From NCBI GenBank assembly GCA_933207985.1, contig OW240912.1, positions 81,966,852 to 82,030,851 of the forward strand: DNA of 64,000 nt. Direction: 5' to 3'. Positions 44,144-56,199 of this stretch are shown here, in pieces; the stretch's first letter is position 1; every line of letters starts with the position of its first letter. The translations under genes and the position numbers were made by a program. The notes under the pieces were generated by a model. That model made no database searches. It worked only from the letters and a program-made list of their open reading frames with translations, and was not told where the DNA came from. The stretch comes from Pelobates cultripes (taxonomy: Eukaryota; Chordata; Amphibia; Anura; Pelobatidae).

Positions 44144-44600
44144 TTAAAAGGATTTTATAGTGTATGGAATACAAAACTTCCCTCTGACCCCCACCCCTTC
44201 ACACTCCCTCCCTACCCACTGCACTGTAGGAGTTAAAAAGCCCTTAGTGTACTCCCCCAAGTGCCAATCTCCCTCGGCGCTGGGTCAGCGCTTCGCCTCC
44301 TCTGACGTCACCCGACTGGGGGACTAATACACATCCGCGGCCCCCTCCATAGGAAAGACTTGTTGCAATGCTTTCCTGTGGGGATTTTACTGATGCTGGA
44401 TGTCCTCATGCTGAGAGTGAGGACGACCAGCATCAATAAGGTGACCAAATGTCGTCTAGCAAGCATGACATGCATCTAGTGGCTGTTTGATTGACCACCA
44501 CTAGAGGCAGTCTTAGTCCTGCAATGCAAATCATTGCAGTTTTAGAAAAAGGAGGCACTGGGACACTGCACCCAGACCACTTCAATTAGCTGAATTTAAT
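44144..44600. repeat. Left part of a TTAA-type MITE
   Basis: TTAA at 44144-44147 precedes AAGGATTTTATAGTGTATGG and AATACAAA, resembling the inverse of the end at 28500-28543. CCAGACCACTTCAATTAGCTGAA near 44573-44595 looks like the half hairpin at the centre of such elements. The right half is missing. Confidence 0.5.
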
Positions 44601-44813
44601 TTTGATGTAATTTACAATCCAGGTTGTTTTGTCCATTTAGCTATTGTGGTTAATTTTTCTTCTGTATATTTCATTAGAAATTAACTAAAATTATAAAGTT
44701 TATTAGAAATGAACTAACTTAGTTATATAAACTTAAAGGAATAATATGAGCGCCCATACCACTTTATCTTAATGGTGTGGTATATATGGTTTTATTCTCT
44801 AATAAACAGAAAA

Positions 44814-45654
44814 CAACAAGTACAGGGTGCGCCAAGAACAAAGTGAATAAATAAAATAAATAATAGAAAAAAATACCAGGGAAACAGGCAAATTAAAGTC
44901 TCTAATTCACAGGTATATTATTCAGAAATTCTCAAGATGTCTTGGGTCAAATCCTCATCAGCATATATGAAAGAAAAAAACACACAGAGGGGACCAATGG
45001 TGCAGTAACTTAAAGGAGTATGGCCACAGACAACATTGAGGTTAAGAAATGCCAACTCACATTTATGGGAGCTATAACCAGCTCGAGTTAAAACAGCATA
45101 CAGTGGTATTTAAACTCCCCACATGTAGGATATTCCTCTGACGATATTTTCAGTGCAGGTCATATGAAATAAAAACACAAGAGAAGGCCCTCTCTATATT
45201 AAAAAAGTGCTGGATAAAATAGGAGATGTACTTACAATTTACAGAGCAGACAAACCGCTCTGTGTAAAGCGCCTGGGTGGAACAATCCCCACCATGGATT
45301 CTTTGGATGGTAGAAAAGTTTCAGATGTTTGGATATGCCAGGTAAAAAAAATAGGATAAATAGAAAAGTATTTAAAATTAAAGAGACTAACCAAAATATT
45401 AGGTAGTCAGAAAAAATATACTTTTATTTAGATTAAAACACAACGCGTTTCGCCACAAGGGGCTTCTTCAATATATCTTCTTCTTTCATATATGCTGATG
45501 AGGATTTGACCCAAGACGTCTTGAGAATTTCTGAAGAATATACCTGTGAATTAGAGACTTTAATTTGCCTGTTTCCCTGGTATTTGTTTTTCTATTATTT
45601 ATTTTATTTATTCACATTGTTCAAGGCGCACCCTGTACTTGTTGTTTTCTGTTT
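44814..45654. repeat. Long inverted repeat, arms about 165-174 bp
   Basis: 44814-44976 and 45481-45654 are reverse complements with only scattered differences. Shared words include AAACAACAAGTACAGGGTGCG and CAAATCCTCATCAGCATATA (each read in both orientations). The 500-bp spacer contains an AACGCGTTTCG word (45443-45453). No target duplication was identified. It may be a foldback element or two copies of one repeat in opposite orientation. Confidence 0.85.
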
Positions 45655-45922
45655 TTCCAGTCCTTTGAAGGGTTTTGAGGGTTACCCTTCCTTTCAGGTG
45701 TGCAGCCTTCCCCTCCCCCTTGTGATCAGATTGGATAGCGCTTTTCCATCCCTCTTTTTTTTATTATTCTCTAATGGTTATATTCCTGACAGCCACTGGA
45801 GACACTTTTGCCCCTCCTAACCTCCATCTAGCAAAACATTGGATTGGCTGAGATCATATACACTGATGATATCAAGCAAAGAGGTTCGTTGCATAACACC
45901 TTTCAAACCGTATCAGGACATG

Positions 45923-46060
45923 TGTCACAGCCCCCGGCTTGCCACGAGTTGCGATCATGCCCAACTGGCACGACCATGCCGACAGACTGAGCTTACCTGC
46001 TCAGCGGCGAGTCGGGAGCCGCTCCACCGGGTCCTCCTGGCAGCCTGCGTGAAATAAAGA
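45923..46060 (+). mobile_element. Truncated 5' LTR of a Ty3/Gypsy element
   Basis: It starts TGTCACAGCCCCCGG, next to the left target flank ACATG (45918-45922). It matches the first about 130 bp of the 3' LTR at 47592 (CGCCACGAG, CTGAGCTTAC, GGCGAGTCG, CCTGGCAGCCTGC, AAATAAAGAT). After AAATAAAGAT the sequence jumps directly into pol. The rest of the LTR, the primer-binding site, gag and most of pol are deleted. Confidence 0.85.
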
Positions 46061-47638
46061 TCAATTTTGTTATTACGTACAGACCTGGTACTAGGAACAC
46101 AAAGGCAGATGAGCTGTCCAGACAGTTTGAAACAGATGAGGTTGCCAAACAAGAGGTGTTCCGATTGTACCTCCCGAGTGTCTTGTTGCTACAACGGTTT
46201 CTGAAGTATCTTCTCCACTCTTATGTGCCATAATAGCAGATCAAACTCAGGCACCCGTGGAGAGACCACCTGACAAACAGTTTGTTGCGCCATTATTAAG
46301 GACAAAAGTGCTTGGGTTATTTCATGATAACCTGACAGCCGGATATCCTTGGATACATAAAACCCTGTCTGCCATTTCTAGGAAACTCTGGCGGCCGACG
46401 CTTAGGGGTGATATCAGGGACTACGTAGGGGCATGTCAAATATGTGCAGTTTGCAAGGCCCTCATAAATTTCCTCCTGGGTTCCTCCTGGGTTGTTACAG
46501 CCACTTCCGATACCAGACGCTCCATGGACTCATCTAGCTATGGACTTCATTGTGGATCTCAAATAGGTATAACACTATCCTCATGGTTGTGGATAGATTC
46601 TCCAAGATGGCGCATTTTATACCTCTTAGGAAATTGCCATCTTCTCAAGATCTTGTCCAAATATTTTTGCGTGAAATCTTTCGGTTACATGGGGTACCGA
46701 AAAACATAGTTTCTGACAGAGGTACCCAATTTATTTCTAGATTTTGGCGTGCTTTCTGTAAACAGTTGGGCAAAGAACTTTCTTTTTCCTCTTCGTATCA
46801 CCCTCAGACCAATGGTGCAGCGGAGAGAGCCAATCAGGCCTTAGAATCCTATTTACGTTGTTTTATTGATGTCAATCAGTCAACCTGGTCTGAACTCCTG
46901 CCCATGGCTGAATTTGCCAGAAACAATGCGACTCATGAATCCTCCAATCATAGCCCCTTTTTTGTAAACGATGGTTATCACCCCACTGTATTGTCTTCTG
47001 ATTTTTCGGGCACTGATATTACTGCTTTATACGCCCGTTTAGCCTCTGTCCAAGACACATGGGCTTCGGTGCATGTGGCATTACAGTCAGCCTCTAAACG
47101 TACTAAGGTCCAGGCAGACAAGCGGCGTGGTACCAATCCTGTCTATCAAGTAGGAGACATGGTCTTGCTTTCCACGCGTCATATTAAACTCAAAGTTCCT
47201 TCCATGAAACTGTCTACTCGATACATAGGGCCTTATCGTTTCCTTCGACATATTAACCCTGTGACATATTCTTTGGCACTCCCTGCGCACATGAGAATCG
47301 CTAACACATTCCTTGTGTTGCGGTTGAAGCCTCTCACTTGTAATCGGTACATGAAACTGGTCGCTCCTCCTCCACCTTTGGTAGTTAGTGGTAAGGAGGA
47401 ATACAAAGTTCGCTCTATATTGGATTCCAAGGTTTCCAGAGGTGTTTTATCTTATTTGGTAGACTGGAGGGGGTATGGCCCAGAGGAACGTAGCTGGGTT
47501 CATACTCCCGTCTTGTCCGGTCGTTTCATAACCGCTTTCCTAACAAGCTGGCTCCTTCCTGCCCGGTGGGCAATCTTTGAGTGGGGGGTACTATCATGGC
47601 CCCCGGCTCGCCACGAGGTGCGATCACGACCGCGCTGA
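46061..47638 (+). pseudogene. pol: Ty3/Gypsy chromovirus pol remnant: RNase H end, integrase, chromodomain
   Basis: Integrase inserts the element's DNA, and the chromodomain steers it to chromatin. Visible in order are the RNase H tail (TYRPGTRNTKADELSR, about 46072-46119) and a zinc-binding domain with LFHDN and CQIC (46315-46455). Its second His position reads Tyr. The integrase core has the first Asp in MDFIVDL (about 46532-46552), then VSDRGTQF (second Asp) and NGAAERANQ (Glu). A GPY/F-type IGPYRFLRHINPVTYSL module and a chromodomain (YKVRSILDSKVSRG, LVDWRGYGPEERSW; about 47400-47500) follow. Stops near 46228 and 46556 and a frame change near 46550 break it. The long open part is 46550-47638; its last codons lie in the LTR. 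Confidence 0.92.
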
Positions 47639-48138
47639 CAGACTGAGCTTACATGCTCAGCGGCGAGTCGAGGGCTGCTCCACCGGATCCTCCTGGCAGC
47701 CTGCCCGAAATAAAGATGTCGCCGACCATGTGGTCGCGGCCATGGATGACTCCACCCCCCAGGGTCACATAAATGTGCGTGTGACGTCACGACGCCGACG
47801 CACATGCACGTTCTGGGGCCAGAGGTCATCCTCTGACCAATTACAGTCTAAGGAGGGATATTTAAATCCCTGAAGCTTTCCAGTTCTTTGCCCTGTCGTG
47901 GTTTCCTGCCCTGGTTCCCGAGAGAGCTGTTATTGCTATTCCCGGTATTTTGACCTTGGCTATTCCTGACTACTCTGATTTCTGGCTTCCCTGACTTGGC
48001 TTGTATCCCTTGACTATTCTCTGTCTTTAACATATTAGTCCGGCCATTCTAAGGACCGGTTTACGTTCTGTACTTTCCGTTCTGTCTATGTAGATGTTAC
48101 ATAGTTCTGCATGCTGGACCACACTACCAGTCATGACA
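47592..48138 (+). mobile_element. 3' LTR of the Ty3/Gypsy element
   Basis: A polypurine-like GAGTGGGGGGTAC ends just before it. It starts TATCATGGCCCCCGG, so the usual TG appears changed to TA, and ends CAGTCATGACA at 48138. The right target flank ACATG is at 48139-48143 and equals the left flank. A TATA-like ATATTTAAATCCC lies near 47859. The whole element thus spans 45923-48138. Confidence 0.88.
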
Positions 48139-50664
48139 ACATGTTTGTATTGCTAATGCTATAGTGTTCCTCTAAACAGTATCTATATTTCTGTTTATTT
48201 CTGCATTTTTTCATAATTTAGCCTTGATCTCTGTTAATCGCTACTAATCTTGTGCATTTGGTTTGAAACAAATTACAATTCGCCTGAATTTTGAGTGATC
48301 AATGAGTCATCTGAATTCTGTAGCGCGAAATCGCTATATGAACATATCACAAAACAAACAACATAGACAATAAACAAGGTGTTTTGTTTGTTTTCAGGGT
48401 TCTGTCCATGGCACCCAAAAAAGATGATTGAAGACTAGGGGAGTGCAGTAAAAGCTGATTTTATTCAAATATCATGTGATAAGTGATCAATAGAGGAGTC
48501 GCAGTAAAAAAATCTATTTAAATGTATATATTATGTATTTAATAAATATATTCTATATAAATGTTTGTTTTTACTGCTCCTTTTTTTTATTCTATTGTTG
48601 AATCAAATGCACCTCTCAATGTAATATAAAATATCTACATAATATTTCTATTATATATAAATTATAGAGTGCAAAGATTGGCCTAGTTTTGCTTATTCTT
48701 GGTTTGGCAAAATCATAATTTTTTTTTCCAAAAAGCTTGCAAGGACTAAAGTCAGCAAACTTGAAAAAACCATGTGGTCAAATTTTGATCCGTCCAAACA
48801 AATGTAGTTTTTTGATTAATTGATTAGGCTGAACAAAATGTTAGTCTAATTCTAATTGCTACTATGTCTGCGTGTGATTTCCAAATTGGGATGAGAAATA
48901 ATCTGTGTTGTTTAATGGATGATATTGTATTTAAAACGTATGCAATCCATTGCTTATAAAATAATGGATGGCAATAGCTGACCTACTACAATCTTTGTGA
49001 ATCCATTAATGTATTATAGATATAAGTTATGCATTTTTTGCTTAAGAAAAAAATAGTTCCTTGGAAATAACAAAAACATGACTCAGTTGGAAATAAACAG
49101 GTTCATGAAATGTGTTTTCTTGCCTTACGACAGCCAGAAGCCTGACCTTTTATTTTCTCAAATGACCTCTGATTAGTTTTATCGAATGTCATGTCTTGAA
49201 AACTATGGGACATCCTATTTATTCTCAATTATTAATAGCTGATAGTAGTTTAATAATTTATTTGGCAAGTGTTTTACAACGAAGAATGCACTGATATTAC
49301 TCTTGTTTTCATGTATGCCCTGGTAGCTATGTTTAAATTCAAAGAAAAAAATGCAAATCACCATTACACAATAATTTAAAATTAAGCCATTGCCATCTGA
49401 TACAAAACGAAGATGGGGTGGTCCATGGCAGAGCCTAACGCATTTCACATATGACTTGAGCTGACTGTCAAGCATATAATTCAAATCAGAGACTTTGGTC
49501 CAGGTTGTGTTGTCATTCAACGATATCAGTGTTTTTTAATAATAGAATACATTTTACTAAACTCAGATTTATACATGGCTTTCCTTCACTTGATCAAGCA
49601 ACCCTATCCTGTTTTGTTTTTCAATAAACACATGAGCAGCGCTATAACATACGAGAGCCCTTTTTTAATCCTAGTGACCCGGATCACAAATCTGAATGAC
49701 TTTCATTCACTTGGAGGTTCACAAGTGGTGTAAATGAAGGCATATACTTGCACATGCTCAGTAACCACTAGGTTATCTCAGGCACTTCCTGGGTGATATG
49801 ACCAATGGAAATGGATCAGAACCCATACATATGCTAAAAAAATAATAATTGTATTATTATTCTTTTAATGCAATATCTTTACAATTATTTAAATTAGTGA
49901 TAAATCCATATTGGAGTATCTCTTTAAGTAAACTAGACCAAAGAATGACTTTGTAGATCAGTGATACGTTTGCGAGGGGATTGTGTTCATATTAACAAGT
50001 CGCTGTCAAGTACATGAGTCATGGATCCCAAATCTGTAGTAGACTGTGCCTGGGCTGCTGTTTTACGAGATACATAATTCTACTGGGCTTATAAATGTGT
50101 CACTACCATTGAATTACTATATCTAAAGAAGGGACATAGGGTCACTTCCTGTAGAAAACTTCTTGTTACATACATTGCATTATATATATTTTTATTTGAA
50201 GATTCTGCATTATTTTACAGGGATACTACACATTAATAAAAAAGAAATACATATTATGCTAATCATTCAACTCACAATAAAATAATTATCATTATAACTT
50301 ATAAATATAATAATTACTTAACAGTAGCATGGTGACCCATTCTTTAATTGTAACATTAACTCATTCACTCATTCAAGTGCGATGTGATTAGCATTAAAAT
50401 ATATTTTACATAGCACTTCACGTAGACTCTTCCATGCATTAAGGGTCTCCATTGTGCTGGAGAAGGCTTGGTCACTATTGTAAACTACTTAGTGTGGGCC
50501 CCACAGTAAAGGACAATATTGTATAGCAAATGCTAATGCCAGTCATTGATGATCGGGATGTAGTGTATGCACTTGCACCATAAACCCACCTTACTAAATG
50601 CTCTCCCCAGCTGTTCTCACCTCCTATAACCTCTGATCCAGTACCAGCACTTTTTTTAGTCTAG
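48139..50664. other. AT-rich stretch with one small hAT MITE fragment
   Basis: Near 48248-48300, CTTGTGCATTTGG, TTTGAAACAAATTACAATTCG and CTGAATTTT recall the left end of the TTCGG-rich hAT MITE family. The rest shows no element or gene. The open frame of 101 codons at 49215-49520 has no motif. Confidence 0.4.
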
Positions 50665-50815
50665 CTCAATACAAAAAGAAAGCGGCTCGATCCTCATTTT
50701 CCTACAGAGCACTGCAATTATGGAATAACCTCCCGCACACTTTTAAATCTTCCCCCAGCCTAAAATCCTTTAAGATATCCGTCCCTACATATCTCAAAAC
50801 AGAATGCATGTCATG
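50665..50815 (+). pseudogene. LINE reverse transcriptase C-terminal fragment
   Basis: The reading RSSFSYRALQLWNNLPHTF, then SSPSLKSFKISVPTYLK, is the conserved C-terminal tail of L2/CR1-group LINE proteins (SYRAPxLWNSLP-type). Only about 45 codons are seen. The following AT-rich DNA may be its 3' UTR. Confidence 0.65.
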
Positions 50816-51494
50816 GTTGATTGTATATTTCTTACCTGTTCTATGTTACATTTTGTATATATTGTGTATTAATAATGTTTTTGTATTTTATTATATCCTA
50901 TTGGAACAATGCAATGTTTTGTGGACCCAGGACATACTTGAAAATGAGAGAAATTTCAATGTTTCCTTCCTAGCAAAATATTTTATAAATAAAATAAATT
51001 GCATTGGTGTAATAAATTATAGTGTGTATTCTAGCCATTGAAACCCACTATAAACCAATGGATTGACTGAAATAAAATGGGGTCCAGAGTTTGAGAACCA
51101 CTGTTATAAATGAACTGTTAGTAGATAGAGTGTTTTCATATTCAGAGATGTTGGTTGAGAATCTATAACTAGGCATAATTTTAAGAAATATTAGAAAACG
51201 GGCAGACTACACATCAACTGCTAACACTTTATGTAAATATGATTTAAAGGAAATAGTCCTTGCTGTCCTCTCTGGGGATGTATGGTCATGTTTCCCTACC
51301 GAACTTACAATTAAATTCAAGTAAATGGTAATACCTAAGCACACAAAAAAGCCAACAATTAAATCAAATATATTCTTTATTGGGAAACAATTAAAAAAAA
51401 CATAGGAAGGGGTAAATGCCAAAGATCTCATGTGACCCACTCTTCTATATTTTTGGTGCCTAGCTCTACCTCCTTAGAAATTAACAGTGAAATC

Positions 51495-51640
51495 TAGACA
51501 TGTGTAATTAGTTTCATTCCGAATGTCAATTCATATGAATTTCGGGAAATTCGGACATTAGGAACAGGCTGCTCACTGTTTAATAGACATGCCCCTACTC
51601 ACGGTATAGCGAGTATGGGCAGAATTTACTAATACCGAGA
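51495..51640 (+). repeat. hAT MITE left end plus dispersed repeat fragment
   Basis: TAGACATGTGTAATTAG at 51495 and CATTCCGAATGTCAATTC, GAAATTCGGACATTAGG are the left end of the TTCGG-rich hAT family. It is followed from 51569 by the inverse of the block at 11225-11300 (GCTCACTGTTTAATAGACAT, GCCCCTACTC). Confidence 0.6.
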
Positions 51641-52060
51641 ATGAAAAGGGCATTCATTCTCGGGACAAGAATATCATTTTGCCTCTTTATAAATCACTGG
51701 TAAGACCACATATTGAATATGCTGTGCAATTTTGGGCGCCTGTTCTAAAGAAGGATATTATGGCACTAGAAAAAGTGCAGAGGCGGGCGACAAAATTAAT
51801 AAAAGGAATGGAACATATTAGCTATGAAGAAAGGTTAACAAATTTAAACCTATTTAGTTTAGAAAAAGGTCGCCTGAGAGGGGATATGATAACATTATAG
51901 AAACATATTCAGGGCCAATACAAACCATTGTGTGGAAATCTATTCACAAACAGACTTAACATAGGACACGAGGTCATGCGTTTAGACTGGAAGAAAGAAG
52001 ATTTCGTCTAAGGCAAAGGACAGGTTTTTTTATTTAAGAACAATAAGGATGTGGAGTTAC
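51640..52060 (+). pseudogene. CR1-type LINE reverse transcriptase, C-terminal fragment
   Basis: This is very close to the copy at 40939-41634: [58 protein letters not shown] stop follows at 51898-51900, then further decayed homology to about 52050. Both the 5' part and the 3' tail are missing. Confidence 0.8.
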
Positions 52061-52740
52061 CAATAGAGTGAACATGCTGGTTCCACTCATTTTCATGGTG
52101 ACTCCTCCAACTTTTAGCAGTTTAGACATATATGTATTACATATGAATAAAGTAACAACAACATGAATTAGCAAATGTAAGCACAACAGGAGCCAACCAG
52201 TTTTTTTGTTTAATTTCTAACTTTGTCTAATTTAAAGATCTATATTATATTTTTTTTATATTGTGCATATTGATGTATGTTTTTCCATTCAATCAATCTA
52301 AGTTTCTTCATAATTACTCTCAGCTGCAGAATTAAAAAAAAAAAAAACTATATCTGAGGGTCCCCTCTGGGGCCACAACTACTGGTTGGAGACTGACAGA
52401 CAAGCTATGTGCATCATTCTAAGTGAGCGTGGCACATAGCTCTTTAAATTAATTTAAATACGTGGCTGAGTGCAATCACGCTAACCAGCTGTAATTTTAA
52501 ATATGCCTTTGTCCAACCTCAGTATCAAAGAGACCCTAAGGGTCAGAAATGACTGTGGTGAGGTCTCCCTGTTTGCCCTCTACTCCTTGATTGGTGCTAG
52601 GCTTCGCCAGCTGGCCAACAATCACTGTGTGTAAGAATTGCAGAACTAATGGGTGCTCTCACTCTCATGTTGAAATCACACAGCACAAAGCTCTCTTGAC
52701 AGGTGTATAGTCGCCATATGGGCATTCGGAATCCAGGACA
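52061..52740. other. Spacer with an inverted copy of the 803-1085 repeat
   Basis: 52349-52413 is the inverse of the repeat at 803-1085 (CTGAGGGTCCCCTCTGGGGCC, GACTGACAGACAAGC). The remaining sequence shows no element. The 3' edge of the Ngaro-like element is somewhere near 52740. Confidence 0.4.
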
Positions 52741-53214
52741 ACCACCCCACATACCTAACCCAATAACGCACAGACACTAGGGTATATGGGAAAATGTGTC
52801 CAAAGCTTTATTAAACAATCTTAAATAATAACAATTCTTATAATAATAATAATAATCCTAATAATAACTTAACAAGTAAAACATGGTTCATTGCCCCCCA
52901 TACTCTGCCCTCGCATCCGAATACTTCTGTTAATATAAAAGGCAATGACCCCAATATAAATAACACATATATATATATATATAACATATACCAACATTAT
53001 TCCAAAATGCCAACTTAAAGTGCCAACCACAAATTAACCACTGCAGGGGTATACCCGGATACCCCTACCCACCAGGTTCTGAGCCACCGACAGGACTCGA
53101 AACCTACCAACCACCAATGACCACAATTTTCCGTTTCCATCATGTTCATCCTGGGGAGCCTATTTCTTGTCCTTCAGCTCCCTATCCCGCCACAAGCTCA
53201 GACCTTGATCCCTT

Positions 53215-53640
53215 AAGCTGTCTGAGCTCCGTCACCCCGAAGAAATAGTGCTTTGAGTATTCCGTCCTGCCAACCCAAGTTCAGCAGATCCCATCCCACT
53301 GTCGAGAGATGGACACCGTCCGAGCGATAGTACCCTGGCAACCCGCCTTCCAATTTGCTGTGCCGCACCACCACACCCCCTAATTTTCTTACCTAGCTTG
53401 CCATCATGCTGTTCACTTTCTTTCTGCACTTGTCGATAGCCACCGGTCCCTTGCGTTCCGCCACCGCCGCCTCGGGACAATTTCCGACCAAACCAACATT
53501 ACCCCAGGAAGCAGGTCCCTCAGTTTGTTGAGGTCCTGCTTTATTCACTTAACCAGCCGTCGTTGCGGTGTTAGGCCTAAGTCATTGCCCCCCGCATGGA
53601 GGACCAGCCTTTTCCCTCCTGCCACCATCCGGAACACCCC
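53215..53640 (-). pseudogene. SGNH/GDSL hydrolase-like module of the Ngaro-like element
   Basis: SGNH hydrolases are Ser esterases with blocks I, II, III and V. The minus-strand reading gives RLVLHAGGNDLG (block III, Asn, near 53620-53580), then DLLPGVMLVWSEIVPRRRW. At the end SDGVHLSTVGWDLLNLGWQ (block V with Asp and His, near 53320-53260) follows. Stops interrupt the middle. The N-terminal GHS block with the nucleophilic Ser was not found and would lie upstream, in the frameshifted region. Its role in Ngaro elements is unknown. Confidence 0.75.
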
Positions 53641-53659
53641 CCCGCAGATCTCCCCCCAG

Positions 53660-54600
53660 CAAAATCCCCTGTACCCAAACCATTGCACTGCCAGCTGGTC
53701 CCTTGGAAAGCCCAGCTGCTGGCCCTGAGCTCGAGCAGCGGCCCTCCTTTTGGCCCAGAAGACGAAAAGGAGTGTGTTCCAAATCTATCTGCATGTAGCC
53801 CCATCTTCCCCAGGCCCAACCGAAAAACCTTAGTGAATTGGAATCGGGAAAGGGAAGAATCTTCCGCATGTACCAATAAGGATCCCCCAACCGCCGGTCT
53901 CCGGGCCAAGTATTCTGTTACCGCGCGGAGCCTGGCAGGGCCCTCAGAGTCACACCCAGCCCACGCCCTTCACATCTGTCTTGGATTTTGCCAGGTGTAC
54001 CACCAATCTACCCTCCAGAACCCGAACCCCTGATACCTTGTATACCCCCGGACGCCGCCAAAGTGGCACTCACCAACTTCCCTATCCGGAAAGCCCCGAA
54101 AAAGGCCAACAGAAATGCTGCCTGGAACAGAGACGCCTCGAACCTGTCGAAACAAGTTTCCGGCAACAGTCTGATCAGGTCCCCCAACACCCGCACGACA
54201 CCGGGCACCTAGTGTCAGGAAGTCTGCGGCCCCTCCGATACCCCTTAAGTGCTTAACTAATGACGAAGTATTTGTTAAGAGCCTCCTTCCCGCAGCTTAA
54301 ACCAGAAAGCCATCGCTGCCATGGACCTGTCAACTGCCGCTGGGGACACCAGCTTTGCTAGCAACTGACAGGTATACCACAGAAAAGTCCATGAGCGACT
54401 CCCCCACCAAAACGCGATCCAGCCCTTCCCACGAATGCTTCCTTGAACACCAGACCTTACTGTATGCGGCCCATGTGGCCGGCACCAGCGAAGCCTTCAC
54501 AAGTCCCCCAAGCAGGACGCTCCTAACCGCCATATCTCGTCCGGGTACGCCTGACCCACTTCCCGCGCCTCCGGGGCCACCATCCGGAATCGGGACCACT
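53660..54600 (-). pseudogene. Tyrosine recombinase module of the Ngaro-like element
   Basis: This enzyme family integrates circular element DNA without an integrase. On the minus strand, a core-binding part (LVKASLVPATWAAYSKVW, near 54510-54450) is followed by FQAAFLLAFFGAFRIGKL with the first catalytic Arg (near 54130-54080). Next come GSLLVHAEDSSLSRFQFTKVF and FGTHSF, where the His of the HxxR box is visible; its Arg appears only in a neighbouring frame (HTPFR). The Tyr nucleophile was not identified. Several frame changes break it. Confidence 0.75.
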
Positions 54601-54802
54601 GAAAACGAGATAGAGCATCAGCCACATCGTTCAAGTACCCGGGCACATGGCGCGCGAAAGACTACATTTAGCGACATGCACATTAAAACAAAGCGCCGCA
54701 GCAACCTAACCTCTGGCTTTGATGCTGCAGACTGATTATTCACTGCATGCACCATGGTAATGTTGTCCGAGAAACAGACCACCTGTCCCACAGCCCTTCA
54801 CC

Positions 54803-56199
54803 CTACAGTGCCATCGCAACGACCAACAGGAACAATTCCAGGAAAGCCAAGTTACACATACAGGGGCTCAGCCCCCATTCCTCCGGCCACCTCTCCGCAC
54901 ACCATCTCCTGCCGAAGTAGGCCCCGAAGCCCACACTACCCGACGCATCCGTGAACAGCTCCAACTCCACCCCCGACACACCCTCCTGCCGGAAGAACAC
55001 CGTCCCATTGAAATCCCGAGGGAAGGCATCCCACACTTCCAAGACGGCCCTCATGGATGCTGATATCCGAATGAAATGGCATTGGGATCGCACCCCCGCC
55101 ATAGCAGCCGACAAACTGCGGCTGAAGATCCTACCCATCGGGATCACTCGGCATGCAAAGTTCAGCATCCCAATCACTGATTGCAGTTGCCGCAGTGTGA
55201 CCTTGCGCGCTTGCGCCACCGCGGCCACCGCCCCCCTTAGCCCCTCAAGCTTCGCCAGCAGCAGCCTACACTCCCCAGGCACCGAATCTATCTCCAACCC
55301 CAGGAAACTAAGGCATACTGCCGGGCCCTCCATCTTATCTGCCGCCAGTGGAACCCTGAAGTGGCCCGCTACCCACTCAATTGTCCTAAGCACGTGCAGG
55401 CACGCGGATGAGTCCGCCGGCCCCACACAGAGAAAATCGTCCAGATATTGCACCACCGCTCCGCTCCTTGCCTCCTCCCGCACCACCCATTCGAGACAGT
55501 ACAAAAGTACTCAATTTCTCAAAATAGGAGCACAAGATTGAACAGCCCATTGGGAGGCATAAGTCCACGAAATACGCCCCTTCGAAAAAACACGCCAGCA
55601 GGTGATGACATGCCGGGTGGACCGGAAGCAGCCGAAACACTGCCTCAATATCCACCTTAGCCATCAGCACCCTGCGCATGGCCCTCTTTACCAGCTCGAC
55701 CGCCCGGTCGAATGATATGTACGAGACCGAGCGCATTCCTTGTCAACATCGTCATTTACCAATGCTCCTTTCGGGTAGGAGAGATGGGAATGAGCCTGAA
55801 CTTCCTCGGTTCCTTCTTGGGGACCACCCTGAGAGGGGAAACCCTCAGGCCCTCCAACGGTGGTACTGGGAACGGGCCCACCATCCTCCCCAACAGGACT
55901 TCTTTGCCCAGTTTTTCCCGCACCACCCCTGGGAATTCCGCCACCGATTTAAGGTTGTGTAGCCTCCCCGTTCCTCCCCTCTCCCAGAAGGGGATAAAAA
56001 ACCCTTGCCCAAAGCCCGCCCGGAGCACCGCGGCATCCACCATATTACCGTAGCAGCTTAGCCATGGCTCCATCGTGTCTAGCCTCACCGGGGTTGAGCC
56101 GTGGTAGAGGCTCCAGTATTCCCCGACTTCCCTTTTTTTGAAACTTTGGTTGAGTCCGTGGGTGCCCCTGCAGCCTGAGCACTCGTGGCCAGCACGCAA
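54803..56199 (-). pseudogene. Reverse transcriptase and RNase H module of the Ngaro-like element
   Basis: The module copies element RNA to DNA. Minus-strand landmarks in order: HECSGCRGTHG (Cys-rich end of the gag part), STPVRLDTMEPWLSCY, NLKSVAEFPGVVREKLG, LRVSPLRVVPKKEPRKFRLI (56199-55760), then SYISFDRAVELVKRA, KVDIEAVFRLLPVHP (first catalytic Asp), CLPMGCSILCSYFEK (55736-55560) and VQYLDDFLCVG (YLDD box, near 55440). The connection region and RNase H follow, with LFTDASGSVGFGAYFGRRW and LELFLLVVAM (near 54960-54810). At least two frame changes (near 55500 and 55740) disrupt it. Motif wording is of the DIRS/Ngaro type, not LTR-retrotransposon type. Confidence 0.88.
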
